DNA of 64,000 nucleotides from Maritimibacter sp. (GTDB lineage: Bacteria; Pseudomonadota; Alphaproteobacteria; Rhodobacterales; Rhodobacteraceae). This document shows, one piece after another, positions 25,597-34,983 of the stretch. The DNA lies in assembly GCA_002701395.1 (NCBI GenBank), contig NZVC01000027.1:16160-80159 (forward strand). The letters are read 5' to 3'. The notes under the pieces were generated by a model, which was not told the DNA's origin, made no database searches, and worked only from the letters and a program-made list of their open reading frames with translations. Positions within the stretch are counted from its first letter, which is position 1; each line of letters opens with the position of its first letter. The translations under genes and the position numbers were made by a program.

Positions 25597-26496
25597 TCAG
25601 CGCGCCCAGTACAGCCGCATCGGGTTGTCCACCAGAAGCTTCTGCTGCAACTCGGGCGTGGTCGCGATCTTCGGAATGAAATCAACCAGCACGCCGTCAT
25701 CGGGCATGTGCGATTTCATGTTCGGATGCGGCCAATCGGTGCCCGACAGCACGCGGTCGGGGAATGTCTCGACGATCAGCTTGGCGAAGGGGATCACGTC
25801 GGCATAGCCGGTGTCCGGCCCGTCCTCGGACAGCCGTTCCGGGCAGGTCACCTTGGACCAGATCGTCGGCACGTCTTCCATCAGTTGCACGAAACGCTGG
25901 AAGTCCGGGTGATCGACGCCTTTCGAGACGTCGGGCCGGCCCATGTGGTCGACCACGATGACGGTGGGCAGCTGCTTGAGGAACGGGATCAGCTCTTCCA
26001 GATCCTGCGCCTCGAAATAGACGACGATGTGCCAGTCCAGCTTGGCGATCTTCTCGGCGATGCCCAGAAAGACCTCTTTCGGCGTGGAATCCACCAGCCG
26101 CTTGACGAAGTTGAACCGCACGCCGCGCACACCGGCCGCGTCCATCTCTTCCAGCTCTTCCATCGTGATGTCCGGCCCGACGGTCGCGATGCCGCGCGCC
26201 AGATCGCCCGCGGTGCGGCAGGCATCGACCATCGCGCGGTTGTCCTTGCCGTGGCAGGTCGCCTGCACGATCACGTTGCGCGAAAACCCGAGATGGTCGC
26301 GCAGTGCGTAAAGCTGGTCCTTGCCCGCGTCGCAGGGCGTGTACTTGCGCTCGGGCGCAAAGGGGAACTCGTCCTTCGGGCCGAAGACATGGCAATGCGC
26401 GTCCACCGCGCCTTCGGGCAGCTTGAAATCGGGTTTCTTCGGGTTCGGATGGAACACCAGCCAGTCGGGATCCATCACCTGTACCTCGTCGCTCAT
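25597..26496 (-). CDS. ligI: 2-pyrone-4,6-dicarboxylate hydrolase
   Basis: 299 residues, amidohydrolase fold. It has the first-strand GAVDAHCHVFGP near 29 with its HxH, VIVVDHMGRPDVSKG near 178, and LSGTDWPHPNMKSHMPDD near 249 with the catalytic Asp. These match LigI, which opens 2-pyrone-4,6-dicarboxylate to 4-oxalomesaconate without a bound metal. Its start overlaps the tautomerase stop by four bases. It is the last clear gene of the galB-ligK-ligU-ligI unit. Confidence 0.95.
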   Translation of the reverse strand: MSDEVQVMDPDWLVFHPNPKKPDFKLPEGAVDAHCHVFGPKDEFPFAPERKYTPCDAGKDQLYALRDHLGFSRNVIVQATCHGKDNRAMVDACRTAGDLARGIATVGPDITMEELEEMDAAGVRGVRFNFVKRLVDSTPKEVFLGIAEKIAKLDWHIVVYFEAQDLEELIPFLKQLPTVIVVDHMGRPDVSKGVDHPDFQRFVQLMEDVPTIWSKVTCPERLSEDGPDTGYADVIPFAKLIVETFPDRVLSGTDWPHPNMKSHMPDDGVLVDFIPKIATTPELQQKLLVDNPMRLYWAR

Positions 26497-27548
26497 GCGA
26501 ACACCTCTCCGTCCATAAGTTTCCGTGCGGTCCGCAGGATCGCCGCCGAGGCGACCGCGCCGCTGTCATCCAGTTTCGCCACGACGCTCATCTCGCCGGT
26601 GGGATGCTCCACCGACAGCGTCCGCTCGGCCCCCTCGCCGCGCCCGGCAAGGTCATAGGCGGGCGAGCCCTCGGTCAGGCAGGCCGTCGCGACCGAGACC
26701 GCGCCCAGCACGCCGATGGTCTTGTGGCAGCGGTGCGGAATGAACGTCCGCGTCGCGATCGCCCCGCCGTTCCGGGGCGCGCTGACCATCGTCATCTTCG
26801 GCACCGACTTCTCGGCCACGTCGCCAAGGTTCATCATCGGCCCGCAGGCCAGCCGGATCGTCTCCAGCTTGGCGCGCAAGTCCTCGTTCGCCTCCAGTTC
26901 CTCCGGCGTCTCCTCGCCCGAGATCCCCATGTCCGAGGCCCGCATCACCACGCAGGGCATCCCGTTGTCGATCATCGTGACCTCGACACCCTCGACGGCA
27001 TCGCAAGGATTGCCCGTGGGCAGCAGCGCGCCGCAGGACGACCCGGCGGTGTCCTTGAACTCGCACGGCACCGGCGCCGCCGTTCCCGGCACGCCGTCAA
27101 TCTTCGCGTCACCGGCATAGGACACCACGCCGCCGGGGGTCTTCACCACTTCGACCGCGACCTGCCCGGTGTTCTCCATGAAGATGGCGACAGGCGTCTC
27201 GCCGTCCTGCGCGTCGACCAGCCCCCGCTCGATGGCGAAAGGCCCGACACCGGCAAGGATGTTGCCGCAGTTCTGCGCGTCGGTGACGATCGGCTTGTCC
27301 ACGAAAACCTGCAGGAACAGATAGTCGACATCGACCCCGTCCTGCTCGGACCGCTTCACCACGGCGACCTTCGACGTCAGCGGATCGGACCCGCCCATCC
27401 CGTCGATCTGCCGCACATCCGGCGACCCCATGATCCGCAAAAGGAACGCATCGCGCTCCCCCGCGTCGGCAGGCAGATCCTCGGCCAGGAAATACCCGCC
27501 CTTCGAGGTCCCGCCCCGCATCCACATGCAGCGCACGCCGTCAGTCAT
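26493..27548 (-). CDS. ligU: 4-oxalomesaconate tautomerase (PrpF family, LigU/GalD)
   Basis: 351 residues from the ATG after GGAGAGACGG; the frame upstream is non-coding repeat. PrpF-fold landmarks are CMWMRGGTSKGGYF at 7, IDGMGGSDPLTSKVAVV near 48, a conserved CGN in DAQNCGNILAGVG near 92, and PRNGGAIATRTFIPHRCH near 274. LigU/GalD proteins isomerise the double bond or tautomer of 4-oxalomesaconate between the LigI and hydratase steps. The four-base overlap with ligI supports this over a methylaconitate isomerase role. Confidence 0.9.
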   Translation of the reverse strand: MTDGVRCMWMRGGTSKGGYFLAEDLPADAGERDAFLLRIMGSPDVRQIDGMGGSDPLTSKVAVVKRSEQDGVDVDYLFLQVFVDKPIVTDAQNCGNILAGVGPFAIERGLVDAQDGETPVAIFMENTGQVAVEVVKTPGGVVSYAGDAKIDGVPGTAAPVPCEFKDTAGSSCGALLPTGNPCDAVEGVEVTMIDNGMPCVVMRASDMGISGEETPEELEANEDLRAKLETIRLACGPMMNLGDVAEKSVPKMTMVSAPRNGGAIATRTFIPHRCHKTIGVLGAVSVATACLTEGSPAYDLAGRGEGAERTLSVEHPTGEMSVVAKLDDSGAVASAAILRTARKLMDGEVFA

Positions 27549-27664
27549 CCGTCTCTCCTCGCACCATTCGTCCCCCGGGGCTCCGCCCGGTCCCGCCTCG
27601 GATCGTCCCCCGGGACGGTCCGCCGCGTCGCGGACCGGCGCTCCCCCTCCCGCGTCTTCTCTTT

Positions 27665-27727
27665 CCAAGTACCTTGGGGGGTCCGGGGGGCAAAGCCCCC
27701 CGCCCCGGTCGCCGCCCAAAGGCGGCG
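27665..27727. repeat. REP-like tandem hairpin element between ligK and ligU
   Basis: The 187-base gap between the ligK stop and the ligU start holds CAAGTACCTTGGGGGGTCC, then hairpin CGGGGGGC-AAA-GCCCCCCG (27684-27702), then hairpin CGCCGCC-CAAA-GGCGGCG (27710-27727). I recall near-identical G-rich elements scattered in Rhodobacterales genomes. Lying inside an operon, it may stabilise or partially terminate the galB-ligK transcript. It may also be a recent insertion. Confidence 0.6.
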
Positions 27728-27735
27728 AACCCGGA

Positions 27736-28428
27736 TCACACGTACTTCAGGACCTTCTCGGCCAGCCGTTCGCGCATCTTGTAGATGTCCAGCCCCAGCT
27801 CGCCGTTGCGAAGCTTCACGCGCTTCTCTTCCTCGGCGGCCTCGCGGGCGCGGGATTTTTCCAGCACCGACGCGGCTTCCTCACGGCGAACCACGCAGAC
27901 ACCGTCGTCGTCGGCCACGATGATGTCGCCCGCGTTGACCATCTCGTCGGCGCAGACCACCGGCACGTTCACCGAGCCCACGGTTTCCTTGATGGTGCCC
28001 TGCGCGCAGACCGCCTTGGACCACACCGGGAAACCCATCTCGGTCAGGTCGCGCACGTCGCGCACGCCCGCGTCGATGATCAGGCCCTTGCAGCCCCGCG
28101 CCATCGCCGAGGTCGCCAGCAGGTCGCCGAAATACCCGGCGTCGGACGGCGACGTGGTGCCAAGCACCATGATGTCGCCTTCCTTCAGCTGCTCGATGCA
28201 GACGTGGATCATCCAGTTGTCGCACGGCGCCGCCAGCAGCGTCACCGCCGACCCCGCGATGCGCGCACCGGGATAGATCGGCCGCAGGTAGGACGCCAGC
28301 AGGCCCTTGCGGCCCTGCGCTTCATGCACCGTGGCCACGCCGCATTCGGCAAGGCCGTCGATGATCGACTGGTCGGCGCGTTCGACGTTCTGGACGACGA
28401 CGCCCATCGTTCCGGGCTGATAGCTCAT
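27736..28428 (-). CDS. ligK: 4-carboxy-4-hydroxy-2-oxoadipate aldolase/oxaloacetate decarboxylase
   Basis: 230 residues, HMG/CHA aldolase (RraA-like) fold. It begins [19 protein letters not shown], has [15 protein letters not shown] near 30, and [25 protein letters not shown] near 111-135, where the Arg and Asp bind substrate and metal. It splits 4-carboxy-4-hydroxy-2-oxoadipate to pyruvate and oxaloacetate, the last pathway step. The start overlaps the galB stop (ATGA). The frame is open further upstream in galB, but that part is not coding. Confidence 0.93.
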   Translation of the reverse strand: MSYQPGTMGVVVQNVERADQSIIDGLAECGVATVHEAQGRKGLLASYLRPIYPGARIAGSAVTLLAAPCDNWMIHVCIEQLKEGDIMVLGTTSPSDAGYFGDLLATSAMARGCKGLIIDAGVRDVRDLTEMGFPVWSKAVCAQGTIKETVGSVNVPVVCADEMVNAGDIIVADDDGVCVVRREEAASVLEKSRAREAAEEEKRVKLRNGELGLDIYKMRERLAEKVLKYV

Positions 28429-29162
28429 TCCAGTTCGTCCACCGTGCGCGGGAAGATCGCCTCGAAGCCCTCGGCATAGCGGCAGTCGCGCCCGCCGGAC
28501 TGACCGCCCGAGTTGCGGCGGAAGTGGTTGCCGCGGTTCTCGGCCACGTTCTCGTAGAAGTGCCACAGGTGCTCTTGGCCCTGCATGCACTGGATCGCGG
28601 CCCATTTCTTGTCCCACACCGGCGTGATGTCGAGGAAGACGTTCGGCTTCCAGTTCATCTGTTCGGTCTGGTGCGGCTCGAACAGGTACAGCTGCGGCGC
28701 GCCAAGGACCTTCTGGCCGGGGTTGTGGCCCCATGCCTGCGCGACCATGCGCGCTTCCAGCGCGAAGTCGGTCGTGCGCATGTGGTCGGTGTTGTACGGG
28801 TCCCACTTCGAGTGCGAGAACATGAACTTCGGCTGAACGTCGCGGATGATGTCGACCATCATGTCGACCGTCTCGCGGCCAAGATCCAGCGGATAGTCGC
28901 CGCGGTCGAGGAAGCGGATGTCGTTGATCCCCAGCGCGGCGGCGGCGTTCTCGGCCTCCTTGCGGCGCTCGGTCTTCACCTTGTCCAGCGTCATGCCTTC
29001 CTGCTTCCACAGCTTGGCGCTTTCGCCGCGCTCGCCGTAGGACAGGCAGACGACGGTAACGTCGTAGCCTTTCGACTGGTGCAGCGCGATGGCGCCGCCG
29101 GCGCGCCAGACGAAGTCGGCGGAATGCGCGCTGATGACCAGCGCCGTCTTCTTGTCGGACAT
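28425..29162 (-). CDS. galB: 4-oxalomesaconate hydratase, PIG-L type (GalB-like)
   Basis: 245 residues of the LmbE/PIG-L deacetylase fold. It has the N-terminal metal-site [15 protein letters not shown] near 9 (family consensus AHPDD is changed to AHSADF), [11 protein letters not shown] near 42, and [16 protein letters not shown] near 116 with the later metal His residues. GalB of Pseudomonas putida is the precedent for a PIG-L protein hydrating 4-oxalomesaconate. The position, first in the galB-ligK-ligU-ligI unit, and the absence of ligJ support that job. It is divergent from the LysR gene. Confidence 0.88.
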   Translation of the reverse strand: MSDKKTALVISAHSADFVWRAGGAIALHQSKGYDVTVVCLSYGERGESAKLWKQEGMTLDKVKTERRKEAENAAAALGINDIRFLDRGDYPLDLGRETVDMMVDIIRDVQPKFMFSHSKWDPYNTDHMRTTDFALEARMVAQAWGHNPGQKVLGAPQLYLFEPHQTEQMNWKPNVFLDITPVWDKKWAAIQCMQGQEHLWHFYENVAENRGNHFRRNSGGQSGGRDCRYAEGFEAIFPRTVDELE

Positions 29163-29208
29163 GGGTGCTCCTCCGGTGTTCGAACGCGGCCCTTATTGCC
29201 GACCGGCC

Positions 29209-29227
29209 TTCGAAAGCCTATTTCGAA
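29209..29227. promoter_or_regulatory. Inverted repeat in the galB/LysR divergent promoter region
   Basis: TTCGAAA-GCCTA-TTTCGAA has perfect 7-bp arms, and each arm contains the palindrome TTCGAA. Another GTTCGAAC lies at 29178-29185, closer to galB. The site is 47-65 bases before the galB start and about 86 before the LysR start. This suits a LysR-type operator controlling both genes. Confidence 0.5.
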
Positions 29228-29312
29228 TGAAGCTGCGGGGATAAGTTCTGTCTATACCCCTCATCAGTTTTTCTTTGCGGGCCTGCCGGTCCGCGCGTCC
29301 GAGGGACCGTCC

Positions 29313-30590
29313 GTGACCACCGATTTTCCGAACATCCGACACATGCGCGTGCTGGCCGAGGCGGTGCGCGCCGGGTCGGTGTCGGTAGCGGCGGGGCGGT
29401 GCCACCTGTCGCAACCGGCGGCGACGCAGGCCATCGCGGGGCTGGAAAAGGACCTTGGCACCCAGCTGCTGATCCGCCGCACCCGCGAACTGACCCCCAC
29501 CCCCGAGGGCGCCGCCTTCGCCCGCCGCGTCGGCGCCGCGCTGGCGCATCTGGAACGCGGCGCGCGCGAGGCGCTGAAATCCGGCCGCAGCGAGGGCGGC
29601 GCCACCGCGCGCAACGCGGGCTTCGACCGGCTGGTCACCGCCGCGCAGCTGCGGGCGCTGATCTCGATCGCGAATGCCGGGTCCTTCACCGTCGCCGCCC
29701 GTGACATTGGCGTGTCGCAGCCCACGATCCACCGCACCGCCCGCAATCTCGAGGCGCTGTCGGGCCTGACGTTCTTTACCGCCACCGCCGTCGGGGTCGA
29801 ACTGACGGCCGCCGCGCAAGCCTTTGTTCTGGGTGCGAAACTCGCGCAGGCCGAGATCCGGCAAGGGATCGAAGAGATCGGCCGCGCCCTTGGCACGCAG
29901 GCCGGGACCTTCTCGATCGGGTCGCTGCCGCTGGCGCGGACGTCCATCGTGCCGCGCGCCGTGGACGCGATGGTGCGGCGGTCGGGGCGGATGCAGATCC
30001 GCGTGGTCGACGGCCGGTTCCCGCAGCTTCTGCGCAGCCTGCGCGAGGGCGAACTGGACTGCATCATCGGCGCCCTGCGCGATCCGGTCCCCGCCGAGGA
30101 TGTCGTGCAGGAACCCCTGTTCGACGATCCGCTGGCGCTGGTGGCGCACCCGTCGCACCCGCTGTTCGACCTACCGGCCCCCACGGTCGAGGACACGCTG
30201 CGCTTTCCGTGGGTCGCCCCCCCGCGCGAAACGCCTGCGGGCGGCTATCTGTACGAGACCCTGCGCCTTCAGGACCGCAACATCACACCCGTGCGGGTGG
30301 TGTCATCCTCGCTGGTGTTCCTGCGCGGACTGCTGGCGCAGGGGCCTTACGTCACCATCATTTCGCGCCACCAGATCAGCGTCGAAGAGGCGTCCGGCCA
30401 CCTGAAGCCGTTGCCGATCCCGCTCCAGAACAACGCGCGCGGCATCGGCCTGACCTATCGCGCCGACTGGCGTCCGACCGTCGCGCAGGCCGAATTCATG
30501 GACCTTCTGCGCCGCGCCGCCGCTGCGGCCGCCGCGTCGCGCGCGCCGGACCCGCACACGGATACACCGGCCGAGACGCCGCAAGGCTGA
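29313..30590 (+). CDS. LysR-family regulator with two tandem N-terminal HTH domains
   Basis: 425 residues from GTG with GAGGG at good spacing; longer upstream starts would run through the galB antisense strand. A first LysR-type HTH spans about 8-67 (VSVAAGRCHLSQPAATQAI). A second spans about 104-163 (FTVAARDIGVSQPTIHRTAR). A standard effector domain follows (about 190-395, FSIGSLPLARTSIVPRAVD onward). Normal LysR proteins have one HTH and about 300 residues. The gene lies between the galB operon (divergent) and pmdAB (downstream, same strand) and is the likely pathway regulator. The inducer is unknown. Confidence 0.88.
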   Translation: MTTDFPNIRHMRVLAEAVRAGSVSVAAGRCHLSQPAATQAIAGLEKDLGTQLLIRRTRELTPTPEGAAFARRVGAALAHLERGAREALKSGRSEGGATARNAGFDRLVTAAQLRALISIANAGSFTVAARDIGVSQPTIHRTARNLEALSGLTFFTATAVGVELTAAAQAFVLGAKLAQAEIRQGIEEIGRALGTQAGTFSIGSLPLARTSIVPRAVDAMVRRSGRMQIRVVDGRFPQLLRSLREGELDCIIGALRDPVPAEDVVQEPLFDDPLALVAHPSHPLFDLPAPTVEDTLRFPWVAPPRETPAGGYLYETLRLQDRNITPVRVVSSSLVFLRGLLAQGPYVTIISRHQISVEEASGHLKPLPIPLQNNARGIGLTYRADWRPTVAQAEFMDLLRRAAAAAAASRAPDPHTDTPAETPQG

Positions 30591-30738
30591 CCCTCCGCCA
30601 CGGCCCCGCCCGCGCCTTGCGACAGGCCCTGCCGGGCGGATTTCCGCACAGGCAGCCGCCCCGCATTATAGCTTTTTTCAATATTCCCCCGGGCATTCGA
30701 ATTACAGCCCCGGCGCCCCGGCTGATAGAGGGAAGACA

Positions 30739-30813
30739 ATGTCAATCGACGGCGACGCCCCCTGCCGGCGGCTGGTCCCGCGTCTTGCGCTGCGGCGTTC
30801 GACGGCCACATAA
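30739..30813 (+). CDS. Possible 24-residue leader peptide upstream of pmdA
   Basis: ATG at 30739 with AGGGAAG just upstream opens a 24-codon frame ending in TAA at 30811. The peptide is Arg-rich (CRRLVPRLALRRSTAT). It sits in the 271-base gap between the LysR gene and pmdA, ending 48 bases before pmdA. It could be a regulatory upstream frame or chance. No hairpin pair typical of attenuators was found. Confidence 0.25.
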   Translation: MSIDGDAPCRRLVPRLALRRSTAT

Positions 30814-30861
30814 CGGACCATACCGCCAGTTCCGGCGCCACCATGTTCCTGGGAGGAAGGA

Positions 30862-32111
<1,250 letters not shown>

Positions 32112-32136
32112 TCGCCGCGGCCCTTCCGTGAATCCC

Positions 32137-32171
32137 GGCCGCCCCGTCCCCGCGACAGGGGCGGCCTTTTT
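32137..32171 (+). terminator. Rho-independent terminator between pmdB and ligC
   Basis: GGCCGCCCC / GGGGCGGCC is a perfect 9-bp stem with a 12-base loop followed by TTTTT. It lies 25 bases after the pmdB stop. ligC starts 27 bases past the T run, so ligC expression relies on read-through or a promoter within this short gap. Confidence 0.85.
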
Positions 32172-32197
32172 CTGAACAACGCAAAGGAGCCATCCCC

Positions 32198-33142
32198 ATG
32201 CGTATCTGTGTCGCCGGCGCCTACGGGGCCTTCGGACTGAAACACCTCGACGCCCTTTCGGCCATCGACGAGGTCACCGTGACCTCTGTCATGGGCCCGA
32301 CCAAGGAAAAGATCGAGAAGCTGGCCGCCGACAAGGGCATCGGCCATGCCTCGACCGATCTGGCCGAATGTCTGGCCCGTGACGATGTCGATGCCGTCAT
32401 CCTTGCCACCCCCACCCAGATCCACGCCGAACAGGCCATCGCCTGCATGAAGGCAGGCAAGCCGGTGCTGATCGAGATCCCGATGGCGGACTCGCTGGCG
32501 GACTCGGAAGAGATCTGCAAGGTGCAGAAGGAAACCGGCGTTCTGGCGATGGCCGGTCAGGTCCGGCGCTTTAACCCGTCGCACCAATGGATCCACAACA
32601 AGATCAAGGCCGGTGAACTGACCGTCCAGCAGATGGACGTGCAGACGTATTTCTTCCGCCGCACCAACACCAACGCAAAGGGCGAAGCGCGGTCGTGGAC
32701 GGATCACCTGCTGTGGCACCACGCCTGCCACACGGTCGACCTGTTCCAGTACCAGACTGGCGGTCAGGTGAAGGACGCCTTCGGTCTCGAAGGCCCGCAC
32801 CACCCCGAGCTGGGCATCGCGATGGACATGGCGATTGGCATGAAGGCCGAGAACGGCGCGATCTGCACCCTGTCGCTGTCGTTCAACAACGATGGCCCGT
32901 TTGGCACGTTCTTCCGCTACATCTGCGACAACGGCACCTACATCGCCCGCTATGACGATCTGTTCGACGGCAACGAGAACCCGATCGACCTGTCGGACGT
33001 CGCGGTGTCGAACAACGGCATCGAATTGATCGACCGCGAGTTTATCTCGGCGATCAAAGAAGGCCGCGAACCGAACTCTTCGGTGCATGACGTGCTGTCG
33101 GCGATGCAGACGCTGGACAAGATCGAAAAGTCGTTCTCGTAA
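32198..33142 (+). CDS. ligC: 4-carboxy-2-hydroxymuconate-6-semialdehyde dehydrogenase
   Basis: 314 residues, Gfo/Idh/MocA-type fold. The NAD(P)-binding start RICVAGAYGAFGLKHLDAL is at residue 2, the EIPMADSLADS segment carries the conserved EKP-like position near 92, and DHLLWHHACHTVDLFQYQTG lies near 168. These match LigC, which oxidises the hemiacetal form of the ring-cleavage product to 2-pyrone-4,6-dicarboxylate, the substrate of LigI. AAAGGAG precedes the ATG. A terminator directly follows. Confidence 0.95.
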   Translation: MRICVAGAYGAFGLKHLDALSAIDEVTVTSVMGPTKEKIEKLAADKGIGHASTDLAECLARDDVDAVILATPTQIHAEQAIACMKAGKPVLIEIPMADSLADSEEICKVQKETGVLAMAGQVRRFNPSHQWIHNKIKAGELTVQQMDVQTYFFRRTNTNAKGEARSWTDHLLWHHACHTVDLFQYQTGGQVKDAFGLEGPHHPELGIAMDMAIGMKAENGAICTLSLSFNNDGPFGTFFRYICDNGTYIARYDDLFDGNENPIDLSDVAVSNNGIELIDREFISAIKEGREPNSSVHDVLSAMQTLDKIEKSFS

Positions 33143-33163
33143 GTATTCGACGATCCAAGACTG

Positions 33164-33195
33164 ACGCCGCCCTGATTGTCACGGGGCGGCGTTTT
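33164..33195 (+). terminator. Rho-independent terminator after ligC
   Basis: ACGCCGCCC / GGGCGGCGT, 9-bp stem with an 11-base loop, followed by TTTTC. It closes the plus-strand aromatic cluster. Confidence 0.85.
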
Positions 33196-33513
33196 CGTGT
33201 GCGGGCTTGGCCCGTCCAAAGACGGCGAAAAGCATTCCCCCACGCGAATGTGATGCGGCCGAAGAAATTAATCAATATTAGTTAATTATACCTGTTTTTC
33301 TTTGCCATGTGCAGCATCCGAACACTTTCGAATATTTGCATAGTTTCCCTAAAATGAACTATTTCGAAGATGGCCGCCAACTCTTCGCGGGTCAGGAACA
33401 ACAGTCAAAATTATGCCGCCTTTCGTACTATTCTTGGTGTGAATTCGTCGGAACTATGGCAAAAAGAAGCTCCATGAGGCTATGACCGCATATTCTTGCG
33501 GAGGGGTAACACA
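33196..33513. other. AT-rich 318-base non-coding leader of the VPLPA-CTERM gene
   Basis: This stretch is markedly AT-richer than its surroundings (for example AATTAATCAATATTAGTTAA near 33266). It contains several TTCGAA words (TTTCGAATATT near 33328, ATTTCGAAGA near 33361). No credible reading frame is seen on either strand. A ribosome site (GAGGGG) marks its right edge. It probably holds a strong or multiply regulated promoter for the surface protein downstream. Confidence 0.55.
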
Positions 33514-34113
33514 ATGAAGCTGTTAAGTATTTGTAAAGGTGCCGTTCTCGCGATCGGCCTGACGGCCAGTACGGCCTATGCGACGACGGTCGATTTCATC
33601 GTCGGCGCGGATACGGATGTGGCCGACGTTTCGGCTTGCATCGGTTGTGACGTAACCATCGAGCAGAACCCGCTCCTTGAGGGCTCCATGTTCACGCTGG
33701 GTGTCGGTGAATCGAAGACCCTCGCGTTCTTCGACATCACCGCCGACACCAACAACCCGTTCTTCGCAGCGGGCCTGTTCGGCGTTGACGCCACGCTGGC
33801 ATTCGCGACCCCGGGCGGCGCCGCTTCGTCGATCGGCGGCGGCGGGTTCCTCAGCGCCTTCGGCAGCATTACGCTGGGCGCGCTGGTCTGGGATGAGAAC
33901 GAGTTCACGCTCAACTTCGGCAACGGCGGGATTTACTCGATCGTTTTCGATCAGGGCGTCGACCTGATCCTCGGCACCGCGAAGACCGTCTACGCGGAAG
34001 TCACGCTGGAAGCCGCTCCGGTTCCGCTGCCCGCCTCGGCTGTTCTGCTGCTGGCCGGTGTCGGCGGCCTGGGTGCCGTGCGCATGCGCAAGAAGAAAGC
34101 CGCTGCCGCCTGA
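33514..34113 (+). CDS. VPLPA-CTERM sorting-domain secreted protein
   Basis: 199 residues from the ATG after GAGGGG. The signal peptide is about 1-24 (LLSICKGAVLAIGLTASTAYA). The mature part is Gly/Phe/Asp-rich beta-type sequence without known domains; two Cys lie close together (SACIGCDV). The C-terminus is a tripartite sorting signal: VPLPAS, the hydrophobic AVLLLAGVGGLGAV, then basic RMRKKKAAAA. Such proteins are processed by an exosortase and often associate with extracellular polysaccharide. No exosortase is in the window. A strong terminator follows; the gene is monocistronic. Confidence 0.88.
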   Translation: MKLLSICKGAVLAIGLTASTAYATTVDFIVGADTDVADVSACIGCDVTIEQNPLLEGSMFTLGVGESKTLAFFDITADTNNPFFAAGLFGVDATLAFATPGGAASSIGGGGFLSAFGSITLGALVWDENEFTLNFGNGGIYSIVFDQGVDLILGTAKTVYAEVTLEAAPVPLPASAVLLLAGVGGLGAVRMRKKKAAAA

Positions 34114-34145
34114 TCGGCGCGTAACGGATTTCCGCGAAAACAAAG

Positions 34146-34178
34146 ACGGCCGCCCGATCATCCCCCGGGCGGCCGTTC
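34146..34178 (+). terminator. Rho-independent terminator after the VPLPA-CTERM gene
   Basis: ACGGCCGCCCG / CGGGCGGCCGT, perfect 11-bp stem with a 9-base loop, followed by TCTCTTT. It also separates the gene from the convergent GntR gene. Confidence 0.85.
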
Positions 34179-34206
34179 TCTTTGGACCGGTCGAGTATCG
34201 CTGGCC

Positions 34207-34983
34207 CTAGCGCCCGGCGAGGAAGCGACGCTCCATCTCGGCCTCTTGCCGCACCATGAACGCCTGAGCGGCTTCCATGTGCTCGCGCATGATGGCGCGG
34301 GCGCGCGGCCCGTCGCCCAGCCGCAAGGCGGTGATCAGCTCGATCTGGTGATCGGTGCCCATCTTCCACAGCTCATAGTTCCGCGGCTCGTACAATCGGC
34401 GCATCACCGTCAGGTCCGACAGCATCTGCGCCATGAACCCGATCAGAAAGCCCAAAAGCTCGTTGCCCGCATAGCTGGCCAGAAGCTTGTGAAAGTCCAG
34501 CGACGCGATGTGCTGCTGCCGCTCTTCCTCGGCGTCCGTCGGCGGCGTGACATAGCGCGCCACGTTCGCCTCTAGCGCGGCAAGCTGATCGGCCGACAAC
34601 TGCCCTGCCAGATCCGCCGCCAGTTCGGGTTCTAGCACCAGCCGCAGCTGGTAGATGTCGGTGACCGTCAGATCCTTGAAATAGAAGTAATTGCCCAGCA
34701 ACGCACGGGCGCGGGCCTCGCTGACCTCGTGCACGAAACTGCCGCCGCCCGGGCCGGTCCGCGTCTTGACCAGCCCCTGCGCTTCGAGAATGCGCATCGC
34801 CTCGCGGATCGTGCCCTTGGCCATGCCGAACCGCTCGATCATCTCCAGCTCGTTCGGCAAACGGTCGCCCGGCTTCATGTTCTCTTCGACCACCCATGAC
34901 TTGATCGCTTCCGCGACCTGAGCCGGCCGGCTTAGGCGTTGCGGGGCGGCGTCACGGGTCGAGCGGGTGGTGGCAGGCGGCAA
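34207..34983 (-). CDS. FadR-subfamily (FCD) GntR regulator
   Basis: 258 residues from a TTG start with GGAGAGG upstream. The winged HTH is at about 20-85 (LPNELEMIERFGMAKGTIREAMRILEAQGLV). The FCD ligand domain follows (about 105-245), with Asp and His metal-site candidates in YQLRLVLEPELAADLAG and SLDFHKLLASYAGN and later His residues. The first 32 bases overlap the 3' end of the upstream transporter ATPase gene, so it is translationally tied to the Dpp-type operon and probably controls it. The ligand is unknown. No exact TNGT-NN-ACNA site was found before the binding-protein gene. Confidence 0.85.
   Translation of the reverse strand: MPPATTRSTRDAAPQRLSRPAQVAEAIKSWVVEENMKPGDRLPNELEMIERFGMAKGTIREAMRILEAQGLVKTRTGPGGGSFVHEVSEARARALLGNYFYFKDLTVTDIYQLRLVLEPELAADLAGQLSADQLAALEANVARYVTPPTDAEEERQQHIASLDFHKLLASYAGNELLGFLIGFMAQMLSDLTVMRRLYEPRNYELWKMGTDHQIELITALRLGDGPRARAIMREHMEAAQAFMVRQEAEMERRFLAGR

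Noticed and set aside
28524..29312. N-terminal extension of the LysR frame back through galB
   Set aside because: The extension has antisense composition and no ribosome site. The GTG at 29313 has a good one and gives a protein starting at the first HTH.
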